A program made the translations under genes and the position numbers. The notes under the pieces were generated by a model. It saw only the letters and a program-made list of their open reading frames with translations, had not been told where the DNA came from and did no database searches. 64,000 nucleotides of DNA from the NCBI GenBank assembly GCA_964384945.1, contig CAYLMK010000011.1, positions 62,001-126,000 on the forward strand, written 5' to 3'. Below are positions 8,504 to 15,933 of this stretch, piece after piece. Source of the DNA: S015-6 sp964384945 (lineage in GTDB: Bacteria > Desulfobacterota > DSWW01). Every line of letters starts with the position of its first letter. Position 1 is the first letter of the stretch.

Positions 8504-9733
8504 CTATCCACCTTCCTCGCGCTTTCGCCGGCGCCGGCTCATCCGCGGTCCCTTGCCTGAACAGACCTGTCGGTACACCTCAAGCGTCTTGCGAGCCGTC
8601 TCCTCCCAGCGGAACTTCTTTGCCTGCTCGAGCCCCCTTGCCGCCAGTTCCCGTGCGAAGGCATCGTCCTCCAGCACGGCCCGTATCGCCTCCAACATAT
8701 GACCGGGCCTCTCTTCATCGACCAGAAGCCCTCCGTCCCCGAGCACCTCCGGGATGGAGGAGTTCCGATAGGCAACCGTAGGGGTCCCGCACGAGATCGC
8801 CTCCAGGACAGGCAGGCCGAATCCTTCGTACGAAGAAGGAAAGGCGAAACATCGCGCGCCGCTGTAGACATACGGAAGATCCTCATCCTCGATGTAGCCG
8901 GTGAATCGTACGCCGGAGGCCTCCCCCAGCCCGTCGAACTCGCCCCTGAGCCTGCGGGAGTAATCCCCCAGCTTGCCGGCGAGCACAAGCTGCAGATCGC
9001 CGGCCCCCTTCCTGCGGAGCTCGAGGAATATCTCGATCAGACGGCCCACATTTTTCCGCGGGTCATGCTTTGTGAAGCCCCCCACGTAGAGGATGTAAGG
9101 CCGGCGAATGCCGTACCTGCGGAGGGTTTCCTCCAGCACCGAGGGATCCCCCGCCGGCCGGAAGCGTTCATCGGCCGCCTCGTGGGTCACCGTGATCCTC
9201 GCCAGAGGGATGCCCAGCAGCCGGTGCACCTCTTTTCGGGCATGCTCCGAGGGAGTCAAGATATGGCCCGCGTAACGGGCAAGCCGATAAAGCATTTTGT
9301 GCTTGAACCCGCTCCTCGTGTATTGGCCGGCGAACACCAGCGGAATGACGTCGTGGAGGGTCACGACCGTCGGGCAGGCAGGCGAAAGGCAAACACCGTG
9401 GATCGACAGGGCATGATGCAAATCGGGCCGCAGGCGCATCAGATCGACGGGCAAGAGAAGCTGGTCGAGGAACGGTGCGAAGCGCTGCCCCTGTTCGTAG
9501 AATCTCCAGACGGGAAAGGCCCGGAAATTCGGCGGAAGGGCAAGCTCCCTGCCGGGCCTCTTCGCGGTCTGGAGAAGAAAATACTCGTTCTCCGTGTCGA
9601 TTCGCATAAGATGCCGAACCAGGTTGTGACTGTAAACCCCGATTCCCTGGTACCGGGAACTCTCCTGGAGGGGGCGGATGTCGAGTGAGAATCGCGCCCC
9701 TGCCCCTCGGCCGCCCGGATGGCCCCCGATCAT
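8504..9733 (-). CDS. GT4-family glycosyltransferase
   Basis: A retaining GT-B glycosyltransferase of 409 residues, probably mannosyl- or glucosyltransferase-like. The N-terminal half has GIGVYSHNLVRHL and the acceptor-side TVVTLHDVIPLV. The C-terminal half has ILYVGGFTKHDPRKNVGRLI and the nucleotide-sugar site SSYEGFGLPVLEAISCGTP with the EGFGLPVLE motif. The ATG at 9733 follows a GGGGGA with 8-base spacing. It is followed at once by murJ. It lies divergent to rpsT and about 5 kb from the main polysaccharide region, so it may serve the same pathway or a separate envelope glycan. Confidence 0.88.
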   Translation of the reverse strand: MIGGHPGGRGAGARFSLDIRPLQESSRYQGIGVYSHNLVRHLMRIDTENEYFLLQTAKRPGRELALPPNFRAFPVWRFYEQGQRFAPFLDQLLLPVDLMRLRPDLHHALSIHGVCLSPACPTVVTLHDVIPLVFAGQYTRSGFKHKMLYRLARYAGHILTPSEHARKEVHRLLGIPLARITVTHEAADERFRPAGDPSVLEETLRRYGIRRPYILYVGGFTKHDPRKNVGRLIEIFLELRRKGAGDLQLVLAGKLGDYSRRLRGEFDGLGEASGVRFTGYIEDEDLPYVYSGARCFAFPSSYEGFGLPVLEAISCGTPTVAYRNSSIPEVLGDGGLLVDEERPGHMLEAIRAVLEDDAFARELAARGLEQAKKFRWEETARKTLEVYRQVCSGKGPRMSRRRRKREEGG

Positions 9734-9785
9734 TGCACAGATCCCCCCTCGCGCCGTTGTGCGGCTTGCCGGGCCTTCCTGGCCG

Positions 9786-9815
9786 TTGACAATTGCTTGA
9801 CGAATGCGCTATTAT
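9786..9815 (+). promoter_or_regulatory. Sigma-70-type promoter of rpsT
   Basis: TTGACA (9786-9791), 18-base spacer, TATTAT (9810-9815): a near-consensus -35/-10 pair. Transcription would begin near 9822, about 70 bases upstream of the S20 start. An in-frame ATG at 9804 lies inside this promoter and so cannot be the start codon. Confidence 0.75.
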
Positions 9816-9893
9816 TTCTCGCTTGTAAGGAATCCGGACCTCCGGCCCGATCCTTTTGGCCGAAACCCAGGACCGAAGACAGGGAGTCTACTC

Positions 9894-10175
9894 TTGGCGC
9901 ATCACAAGTCGGCAAAGAAGAGAATCCGCCAGAACGAAAAGAAGAGAGTTCGAAACCGCCATATCCGCACCACCCTGCGATCCTCCCTGAAGAAGTTCGA
10001 GCAGGCCCTCCGGGAACGAAAACCGGAAGAGCTGAAAGCGCTCGTCGACAAAACGGTTTCCGTCGTCCACAAGGCCGCAACCAAGGGCGTGATCCACAAG
10101 AACAAGGCCGCCCGCCACGTTTCGAAGATCATGCGGAAGGCCACCTCCCTGTCGGCCGCCCCGCCGAACTCCTGA
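9894..10175 (+). CDS. rpsT: 30S ribosomal protein S20
   Basis: Binds the 5' domain of 16S rRNA in the small ribosomal subunit. I place the start at TTG 9894: it begins LAHHKSAKKRIRQNEKKR, which matches the canonical MANHKSAKKR start, follows AGGGAG with good spacing, and gives 93 residues. A TTG start is a known feature of rpsT in some bacteria, where it supports autoregulation. The protein is Lys/Arg-rich throughout, with the late conserved KGVIHKNKAARHVSKIM. The last 47 bases overlap the 3' end of the convergent holA gene. Confidence 0.95.
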   Translation: MAHHKSAKKRIRQNEKKRVRNRHIRTTLRSSLKKFEQALRERKPEELKALVDKTVSVVHKAATKGVIHKNKAARHVSKIMRKATSLSAAPPNS

Positions 10176-11244
10176 GCCCCCTTCCCGTCGCAAAGCCCGC
10201 GGCGACCAGCCGGGCCATTCGTTCGCAAATCGACTCCAGGTGGATCCCGGGATCGGCTCGGCTGGATTTGAGCCTCCGGTCCGTTTCGCTCAGCCAGAGC
10301 AGCATCCGGCCGAGCGCCTCCCAGGACAACTCCTGAGCGGCGGAGACGTACATCGGCTTCTTGAACGGCTGAATCCGCATGGAGCGGATGAGGTTGTCCG
10401 AAAACGTTCCTGTTTCCATCGCGTCTTTGATCCGCCAGAGCCTTCGAATCTCCCCGGAGAGTTGCCCGAGAAGAACCAGGGGGGGGAGCCCCTGGTCGAC
10501 GAAGCGGCTCAGGGCCCTGATCGCTTTCTCCGGTTCGCCCTCCAGCACCGGATCCGTAAAAAGGTAGGACTGCCGGAGCGCAACCTCCGGCATGGCAAAG
10601 GGCAAAGAATCCTCCATCCCGTTCCTGTCGAGGTCATGAACGTACAAGGCGAGGATTTCCATCTGCATTTCCAATATCCCCAGACTGGCCTGACCCGTCT
10701 CGACCAGGCCTTCCAGGATCTCAGGGGAGACAAAGGACGCTAGGCCCTTTTCCTGTGCCCGCCTGCGTACCCAGTCCACGCATGCCTGCCGTTTCAGAGC
10801 GGGGAACTCCAGGCACGCCTTGGGATAGCGGCCCTGCAGGAAAGAGAACAATTCGCCTTTGGGCAACTCCTCTTCGGCCAGGAGTACCATGTGGCTGAAG
10901 GGCGCCGGATCCTCGGCATACGCGAGAAGCGCCTGCTGGTCACGCTCCTTGAGCTTGTTCGCGTCCCGGACCACGATCATCTGTACGGCGTCAAAGAATG
11001 GCGTACTTCGGGCGAGATCGGCAAGTTCGGCCCCGCTCACTTCGGAGGCCGCCAGCAAGCGAAAGAGCATCTCGTCCAATTCCCTGGAGGGCACGATGCG
11101 CTCCTTGAGCCGGCGCACGGCCTCTCTCACGAAGTACCGCTCCTTGCCGAAAAGGACGAAAAAAGCAGGGAGATCCCCCTTGGCCAGGAGGGCCTCGAAC
11201 CGCCGCCACGCGGCGGCTCCGTCTCCGGAAGATCGTGCAGGCAT
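10129..11244 (-). CDS. holA: DNA polymerase III delta subunit
   Basis: The delta subunit opens the sliding clamp within the clamp-loader complex. The sequence starts MPARSSGDGAAAWRRFE and shows the family hallmark FVLFGKERYFVREAVRRL, then VQMIVVRDANKL. The C-terminal helical collar includes LSRFVDQGLPPLVLLGQLSGEIRRL. The 371-residue length is slightly above the usual 330-350. The ATG at 11244 is chosen because the open frame upstream of it has no protein-like features. It is third in the conserved leuS-lptE-holA order and overlaps rpsT tail to tail by 47 bases. Confidence 0.92.
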   Translation of the reverse strand: MPARSSGDGAAAWRRFEALLAKGDLPAFFVLFGKERYFVREAVRRLKERIVPSRELDEMLFRLLAASEVSGAELADLARSTPFFDAVQMIVVRDANKLKERDQQALLAYAEDPAPFSHMVLLAEEELPKGELFSFLQGRYPKACLEFPALKRQACVDWVRRRAQEKGLASFVSPEILEGLVETGQASLGILEMQMEILALYVHDLDRNGMEDSLPFAMPEVALRQSYLFTDPVLEGEPEKAIRALSRFVDQGLPPLVLLGQLSGEIRRLWRIKDAMETGTFSDNLIRSMRIQPFKKPMYVSAAQELSWEALGRMLLWLSETDRRLKSSRADPGIHLESICERMARLVAAGFATGRGLRSSAGRPTGRWPSA

Positions 11245-11258
11245 GGGCCCAAGTCTCC

Positions 11259-11279
11259 GCTGGCAGCTAGCAGCCGACA
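11259..11279. repeat. Three imperfect 7-bp repeats (GCTGGCA, GCTAGCA, GCCGACA)
   Basis: A short heptameric array in the 50-base gap between lptE and holA. On the complement the units read TGTCGGC, TGCTAGC, TGCCAGC. The same heptad style recurs at 40569-40589 and 53263-53283. Confidence 0.55.
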
Positions 11280-11294
11280 GATCGAACCAACCGA

Positions 11295-11834
11295 TCAGAA
11301 TCCGAAAACAATCCGGTCCACCGCGCGCTGGGAAATCCGGCTCGACAGGGCGAGCAAGGCTTCCTCCCGGTTGTCCTTGAACAGCAGCGCGTCCGAGCTT
11401 GCGTAGAAGGACACCTCCTCCTCCAGGCGGTCGTCCTGCCAGAGGACCTCCCCGTCCTCGGAGCGCTCCAGCGAGACGGCCATCACGACCCGCATCCTGT
11501 ATTGCATGGCGAAGAACCTTTCCTCCACGGCAAGCGTATAGGTTTCCACGGAAAGGATTCTGCCCTTGAGAAGCGCATCGGCCTCCTTGCCGGAGGAAAG
11601 GGAAACGCACGGGAGGGCCTGGATGCGGTCCCGGAACGCCTCGGTCAGGAGATTCTCGATGCGCGGCTCCTGGGAGCGGTTCTCGAAGAGAGGAACGGCA
11701 ATCCTCGAGGCGGCCGCCGGGGATTCGCAGGGACTCGCCCCCAACCGGTACCCGCAGCCGGCAGCGGCGAGCAGGCTCAGGCCGGCCACCCCAAGGACAG
11801 AGCGCACAAGGCTTCCCCTCGACCGTAAAACCAT
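11295..11834 (-). CDS. lptE: LPS-assembly lipoprotein LptE
   Basis: An outer-membrane lipoprotein that plugs the LptD barrel and is needed to place LPS in the outer leaflet. It has a lipoprotein signal with lipobox LAAAGC (lipidated Cys27) followed by GYRLG. The body shows IAVPLFENRSQEPRIE and LLTEAFRDRI, as in LptE. The 179-residue length is usual. It starts 1 base after the leuS stop codon, so translation is coupled. The leuS-lptE-holA order is conserved in many Gram-negative genomes, which supports the call for this divergent family. Confidence 0.9.
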   Translation of the reverse strand: MVLRSRGSLVRSVLGVAGLSLLAAAGCGYRLGASPCESPAAASRIAVPLFENRSQEPRIENLLTEAFRDRIQALPCVSLSSGKEADALLKGRILSVETYTLAVEERFFAMQYRMRVVMAVSLERSEDGEVLWQDDRLEEEVSFYASSDALLFKDNREEALLALSSRISQRAVDRIVFGF

Positions 11835-11835
11835 G

Positions 11836-14322
11836 TCAGACCACGATGTTGATCAGCCGCCCCGGGACGTAGACGACCCGCCGGGGCGGAGTCCCCGACA
11901 GGAGGCGTTGGATCTTTTCCTCCTGCAGGGCGCTCTTTTCCACTTCCGCCTTTGTGGCGTCCTGCGGAACCTGGATCTTGGAGCGGACCTTGCCGTTGAC
12001 CTGGATCACGAGCGTGACCTGCGGCTTCTGCAGGGCCTCCTCCCGGTACGAGGGCCAGGGGATCTCCAGGATCGGTTCGCCGTGTCCCAGGCTGGTCCAC
12101 AATTCGTCCGCAATGTGAGGGGCAAAAGGGGAGAGCAGGATCAGGGCCTTTTCAATCGCCGTCCGGAGAACGCCACGGTCCTCGGCGGCCTGAACATGCG
12201 ACGGCTCGACCTGGTAGAGCGCGTTCACGAGTTCCATGATCGCGCTGACGGCCGTGTTCAGATGCTGTCTTTCGCCGATGTCCCGGGTCACACGCCAGAT
12301 CGTCTCGTGGGCCTTTCGGTACAGACCGGCAAAGGGCTCTCTGGCCGGCACGGGCCCCTCGTATGGCTCCACGCCCCGCAGTTCCTCCCGCCATTCTTCC
12401 AACCAGCGCCAGACTCGCTGCAGGAACCGGAAGGCCCCCTCCACGCCCTGCTCGCTCCAGTCCAGGTCCTTCTCCGGAGGAGCCGCGAAGATGCTGAAAA
12501 GCCTCGTGGTGTCGGCTCCGTAGCGGCGAATCATCGCGTCCGGATCGACCACGTTCCCTTTGGACTTGGACATTTTCGCCCCGTCCTTGATCACCATCCC
12601 CTGGGTCAGGAGGTTCCGGAAGGGCTCCGAGACCTTCAGCATGCCCATGTCCCGCAGGACTCGCGTGTAGAAACGAGAGTAGAGCAGGTGGAGCACGGCG
12701 TGCTCGATGCCCCCGATGTAAAGGTCCACGGGCATCCAATGGGCAACCTTCTCCGGGTCGAACATCCCAAGGCCGTAATGCGGGGACGTGTACCGAAGAA
12801 AATACCAGGAGGATTCCACGAAGGTGTCCATCGTATCCGTTTCGCGCCTTGCCCGGCCGTTGCAATTCGGGCAGGTGGCGGCCACGAAACCTGCGTGGCC
12901 TGCCAGCGGCGAACCCTTCGTCTGAAAATCCACATCCATGGGCAGGCAGACCGGAAGGTCCGCTTCCGAAACCGGCTGGATTCCGCACCGGTCGCAATAG
13001 ACGACGGGAATCGGCGCGCCCCAGTACCTCTGCCGGGAAATGCACCAGTCCCGGAGACGGTACTGCACAGCCGCCTTGCCCAGACCTCTCTTCTGCAGGT
13101 GCGCGGTGATCTCCCGCCTCGCCGCGGCCGAGGGCAGGCCGGTGAAGCGGTCCGAATCCTTGAGCACTCCATCCTCCTCGAAGGCCCTTTCCAGAGAATC
13201 GGCGGCGAGATCCTCTGCGCCCTCCGGCAGGATCACCACACGGATCGGCAGCCCGTAGCGCTTGGCGAACTCAAAGTCCCGCTGATCGTGCGCCGGCACG
13301 GCCATGACCGCGCCGGTACCGTATTCCATGACCACGAAATTCGCCACGAAGACGGGCATTCGCTCGCCCGTGACCGGGTTCCTGCAGTAAGAGCCCGTGA
13401 ACACCCCCTCCTTTTCGTAGTCCGCAGCCGTTCGGCTCCGTTTGTCCTGCCTCCGGATTCGCTCGACAAAGGCTCGGACCACGGCCTCCTGCTCGTTGCC
13501 CCTGGCCAGCTCCAGGGCCAGGGGATGCTCCGGGGCCAGGCTCATGAAGGTGGCACCGAAGAGCGTGTCCTGACGGGTGGTAAAGACCTCGATGCTTGCC
13601 TCGCGGCCCCAGAGGGGAAACCGGATCAAGCCCCCCTCGCTTCGCCCGATCCAGTTCTCCTGCATGGTGAGCACCCGCTCGGGCCAACCTTCCATCCGCG
13701 CACACTCCTCCAGCAGTTCCTCTGCGTATGCGGTGATTCGGAAGAACCACTGCTCGAGTTCACGGGGAACCACCTCCTGTTCGCAGCGCCAGCACCTTCC
13801 CGACTCCACCTGCTCGTTGGCCAGGACGGTCTGGCACTGTTCGCACCAGTTCACTTCCGAACTCTTCCGGTAGGCCAGCCCGTTCTTGAACATCCGGATG
13901 AAGAGCCATTGCTCCCATCGATAGTACTCGGGCTTGCTGGTGTTGACCTCGCGTTCCCAGTCGTAGCTGAATCCCATCCGCTTCAGTTGCCCGGTCATCC
14001 TCCGGATATTCTTCTCGGTGTTGATGGCAGGATGCACCCCTTCCTTGATGGCGGCGTTCTCGGCCGGCATGCCGAAGGCATCCCAGCCCATCGGATGGAG
14101 GACGTTCCAGCCGGCCATCCTCCTGTAACGGGCCAGCACGTCCCCGATCGAATAGTTGCGAACATGTCCCATGTGGAGGTTCCCGCTGGGGTAGGGGAAC
14201 ATCTCCATGAGGTAGTATTTCGGCTTGTGCGGGTCCTCCGAGACCCGGAAAAGGTTCTTCTCCTGCCAGATCGCCTGCCACTTGTTCTCGATTTCCTCAG
14301 GGTCGTATTTGCGCGCCACCAT
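11836..14322 (-). CDS. leuS: Leucyl-tRNA synthetase
   Basis: A class I aminoacyl-tRNA synthetase that charges tRNA-Leu. The HIGH motif appears as PYPSGNLHMGH (residues 43-53) and KMSKS at 583-587. An editing domain lies between them, and the zinc-type cysteine pairs (CEQC/CWRC, CDRC/CPNC) are intact. I chose ATG 14322 (828 residues) because it follows GAGGAG with 5-base spacing and begins in the normal family style (RKYDPEEIENKWQ). An in-frame ATG at 14397 would add 25 unlike residues and probably lies upstream of the transcription start. Confidence 0.96.
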   Translation of the reverse strand: MVARKYDPEEIENKWQAIWQEKNLFRVSEDPHKPKYYLMEMFPYPSGNLHMGHVRNYSIGDVLARYRRMAGWNVLHPMGWDAFGMPAENAAIKEGVHPAINTEKNIRRMTGQLKRMGFSYDWEREVNTSKPEYYRWEQWLFIRMFKNGLAYRKSSEVNWCEQCQTVLANEQVESGRCWRCEQEVVPRELEQWFFRITAYAEELLEECARMEGWPERVLTMQENWIGRSEGGLIRFPLWGREASIEVFTTRQDTLFGATFMSLAPEHPLALELARGNEQEAVVRAFVERIRRQDKRSRTAADYEKEGVFTGSYCRNPVTGERMPVFVANFVVMEYGTGAVMAVPAHDQRDFEFAKRYGLPIRVVILPEGAEDLAADSLERAFEEDGVLKDSDRFTGLPSAAARREITAHLQKRGLGKAAVQYRLRDWCISRQRYWGAPIPVVYCDRCGIQPVSEADLPVCLPMDVDFQTKGSPLAGHAGFVAATCPNCNGRARRETDTMDTFVESSWYFLRYTSPHYGLGMFDPEKVAHWMPVDLYIGGIEHAVLHLLYSRFYTRVLRDMGMLKVSEPFRNLLTQGMVIKDGAKMSKSKGNVVDPDAMIRRYGADTTRLFSIFAAPPEKDLDWSEQGVEGAFRFLQRVWRWLEEWREELRGVEPYEGPVPAREPFAGLYRKAHETIWRVTRDIGERQHLNTAVSAIMELVNALYQVEPSHVQAAEDRGVLRTAIEKALILLSPFAPHIADELWTSLGHGEPILEIPWPSYREEALQKPQVTLVIQVNGKVRSKIQVPQDATKAEVEKSALQEEKIQRLLSGTPPRRVVYVPGRLINIVV

Positions 14323-14388
14323 GTTCTCCTCGTTGCCACCCGCCTCCTGCCCTTCGCGGCTCATGGAGCCCGGCGGCGGATCCGTGTT

Positions 14389-14417
14389 ATTTAGCACAGG
14401 GCCGGAAAGAATCGCAA
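14389..14417 (-). promoter_or_regulatory. Possible sigma-70 promoter for leuS-lptE-holA
   Basis: On the complement, TTGCGA (14417-14412), 17-base spacer, CTAAAT (14394-14389), with a TG just before the -10. The match is moderate. It would start transcription near 14382, upstream of the chosen leuS start. I see no T-box leader. Confidence 0.35.
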
Positions 14418-14498
14418 GAAAGGCCGGGCTTGCTTTCGCGCCCGGACAAGCGAGCCGGAAGAAGACTCCGGAGATTCCGAGAACCGCGGGCAGGCTTC

Positions 14499-15005
14499 TT
14501 AGAGGTCCTCAGGGAGGCGGCTGCGGTTCGCCAGGAAGGCGAGTCCCTTTTCCATCAACTCCCGCGTCCGCCTCTCGTCCCGTCTCCCCACCTCGACGGC
14601 CGGGTTTCCTGCTACGATGGTCATGGGGGCAACATCCCTGGCCACGACCGATCCCACCAGGACCACGGCCGCATCCCCGATCCTCGTGCCCGGGCAAATC
14701 ATGGACCCCATCCCGATCCATACATAACGGCCCAGGACAACCGGCCGGACGATCTCTTCTTCGTCGTAAGGAAGCGTTCGGGGAGTCAGGTAGTTATGGT
14801 TATGGGAAAGGATGACCACACGAGAGCCCAGAATGCTGTAATCTCCGATCGTGATTCCGCCCCGGGCCTGAAGGTAGCTGGAACGGCCGATCGCGACATG
14901 GCTGCCGATCACCAGCCGCTCGGGACAGGCGATGCGGACGCCCTTGCCCATCCGGAGCGTCGGATGCTCGCGCTTCATCCGGCGTCTGCGCCAGAACCAC
15001 ACCAT
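14499..15005 (-). CDS. Left-handed beta-helix (hexapeptide repeat) acyltransferase
   Basis: A 168-residue O- or N-acyltransferase of the LbH family that probably acetylates a sugar. Hexapeptide repeats run from about 20 to 140 (GKGVRIACPERLVIGSHVAI, ITIGDYSILG, VWIGMGSMICPGTRIGDAAV). SHNHNYLTPRTLPY holds the likely catalytic histidine. ATG 15005 is chosen because the frame upstream of it is not protein-like. It follows another acyltransferase gene after 29 bases, on the same strand; the two are related in fold but clearly different in sequence. They form the left edge of the polysaccharide region. Confidence 0.85.
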   Translation of the reverse strand: MVWFWRRRRMKREHPTLRMGKGVRIACPERLVIGSHVAIGRSSYLQARGGITIGDYSILGSRVVILSHNHNYLTPRTLPYDEEEIVRPVVLGRYVWIGMGSMICPGTRIGDAAVVLVGSVVARDVAPMTIVAGNPAVEVGRRDERRTRELMEKGLAFLANRSRLPEDL

Positions 15006-15034
15006 GCCGTCTCTTCCCCCCGCTGCCCGCGTCT

Positions 15035-15619
15035 TCAGGCTCCTATGGGTTTTGCCTTCCCGTCCGCGCCCCGGACCCCGCCTTTCAAGCCCGCCCTCCT
15101 TCTCCTGAGCATGCGGGCCCGGTCCCGCCCGAAGAATTTCCGCCCGCCGAGCAGGGAGCGGATAAGCTCCGGATCGCGCATCCGAAGGATCCGGGCCGGA
15201 TTTCCGCCCACGACCGACCCCGGCGGGACATCCTCCGTGACCACGGCCCCCATCCCGACGACCGCGCCGTCTCCGACGCGTATGCCGGGACCGAGCGTGG
15301 CTCCGTATCCGATCCACACACCCTTGCCGATGCGGACCGGCATGGCCCTGAATTCCGAATCGAACGGGAGCAGACCCGGGGCTTCATAGCCCGGCATCCT
15401 GGAGAGGACCGTGACCTCGGGCCCCAAGATCGTTCCCTCGCCGATCCAGATGCCGCCGCGTCCGTACAACCTGCAATAGGGCCCGATGTAGACCGCATCC
15501 TCCAGATGAATTTCCCGACCGCTGAGCTGGATGTGAAGGTCCATCCACACATCTCGCCCGATCCTCTTCACCCTTCTCCGTTGCCCTATCTTCAGGAGGC
15601 GGTTTCCCAGAGAGGACAT
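15035..15619 (-). CDS. Hexapeptide-repeat acyltransferase
   Basis: 194 residues from ATG 15619, which has a GGAG 4 bases before it. Repeats such as DAVYIGPYCRLYGRGGIWIG and VWIGYGATLGPGIRVGDGAV define a left-handed beta helix. It ends with the usual VVGGNPARILR of sugar acetyltransferases. The frame stays open and protein-like upstream (RGILGWIRYILRSEW before Met1), and a CTG at 15688 follows a strong AGGAGGG, so the true N-terminus may be about 23 residues longer. It is first of a two-gene minus-strand unit. The substrate is unknown; neighbours suggest a polysaccharide sugar. Confidence 0.83.
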   Translation of the reverse strand: MSSLGNRLLKIGQRRRVKRIGRDVWMDLHIQLSGREIHLEDAVYIGPYCRLYGRGGIWIGEGTILGPEVTVLSRMPGYEAPGLLPFDSEFRAMPVRIGKGVWIGYGATLGPGIRVGDGAVVGMGAVVTEDVPPGSVVGGNPARILRMRDPELIRSLLGGRKFFGRDRARMLRRRRAGLKGGVRGADGKAKPIGA

Positions 15620-15933
15620 CCACTCCGATCGGAGAATGTAGCGGATCCAGCCAAGGATCCCGCGCAGACGGGCCGTTCGACTCTTCAGCGGTTCCCTCCT
15701 CGTATCGTGGACTCCGGCAAGGAGCGGGGTCGGTTCCGTTACGCCGAAAATGCAAGAAGAACCGGGGAGTTCGATTGGACATTGAACAACCCGCCCGAGA
15801 AGATGTCAACACTCTCGGATCCCGCTCCGCCGCCGCTGCTTCTCAGGACAGGCCGGATATGCTACTCATAGAGGAGGAGATCCGTCCGCCGATCCTTTCC
15901 CGGTTCCAACCGCAACGGATTTCGGAAGGCCTC
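15620..15933. other. Divergent intergenic region between acyltransferase and phosphatase-family genes
   Basis: This 314-base stretch has no convincing gene. It holds the possible N-terminal extension of the minus-strand acyltransferase (to about 15688) and in-frame upstream codons of the plus-strand phosphatase-family gene (possible earlier ATGs at 15775 and 15859). A GAGGAGGAGA at about 15873 resembles an SD but has no start codon at good distance. I see no clear -35/-10 pair. Confidence 0.5.

Noticed and set aside
9804..9893. ATG at 9804 as rpsT start
   Set aside because: It lies inside the -10/-35 region; the S20 N-terminus is encoded from TTG 9894.
11566..14394. 942-codon open frame antisense to leuS
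   Set aside because: High GC keeps antisense frames open; leuS on the other strand is unmistakable.
14323..14498. T-box or other riboswitch leader for leuS
   Set aside because: No T-box core, specifier loop or antiterminator could be recognised.
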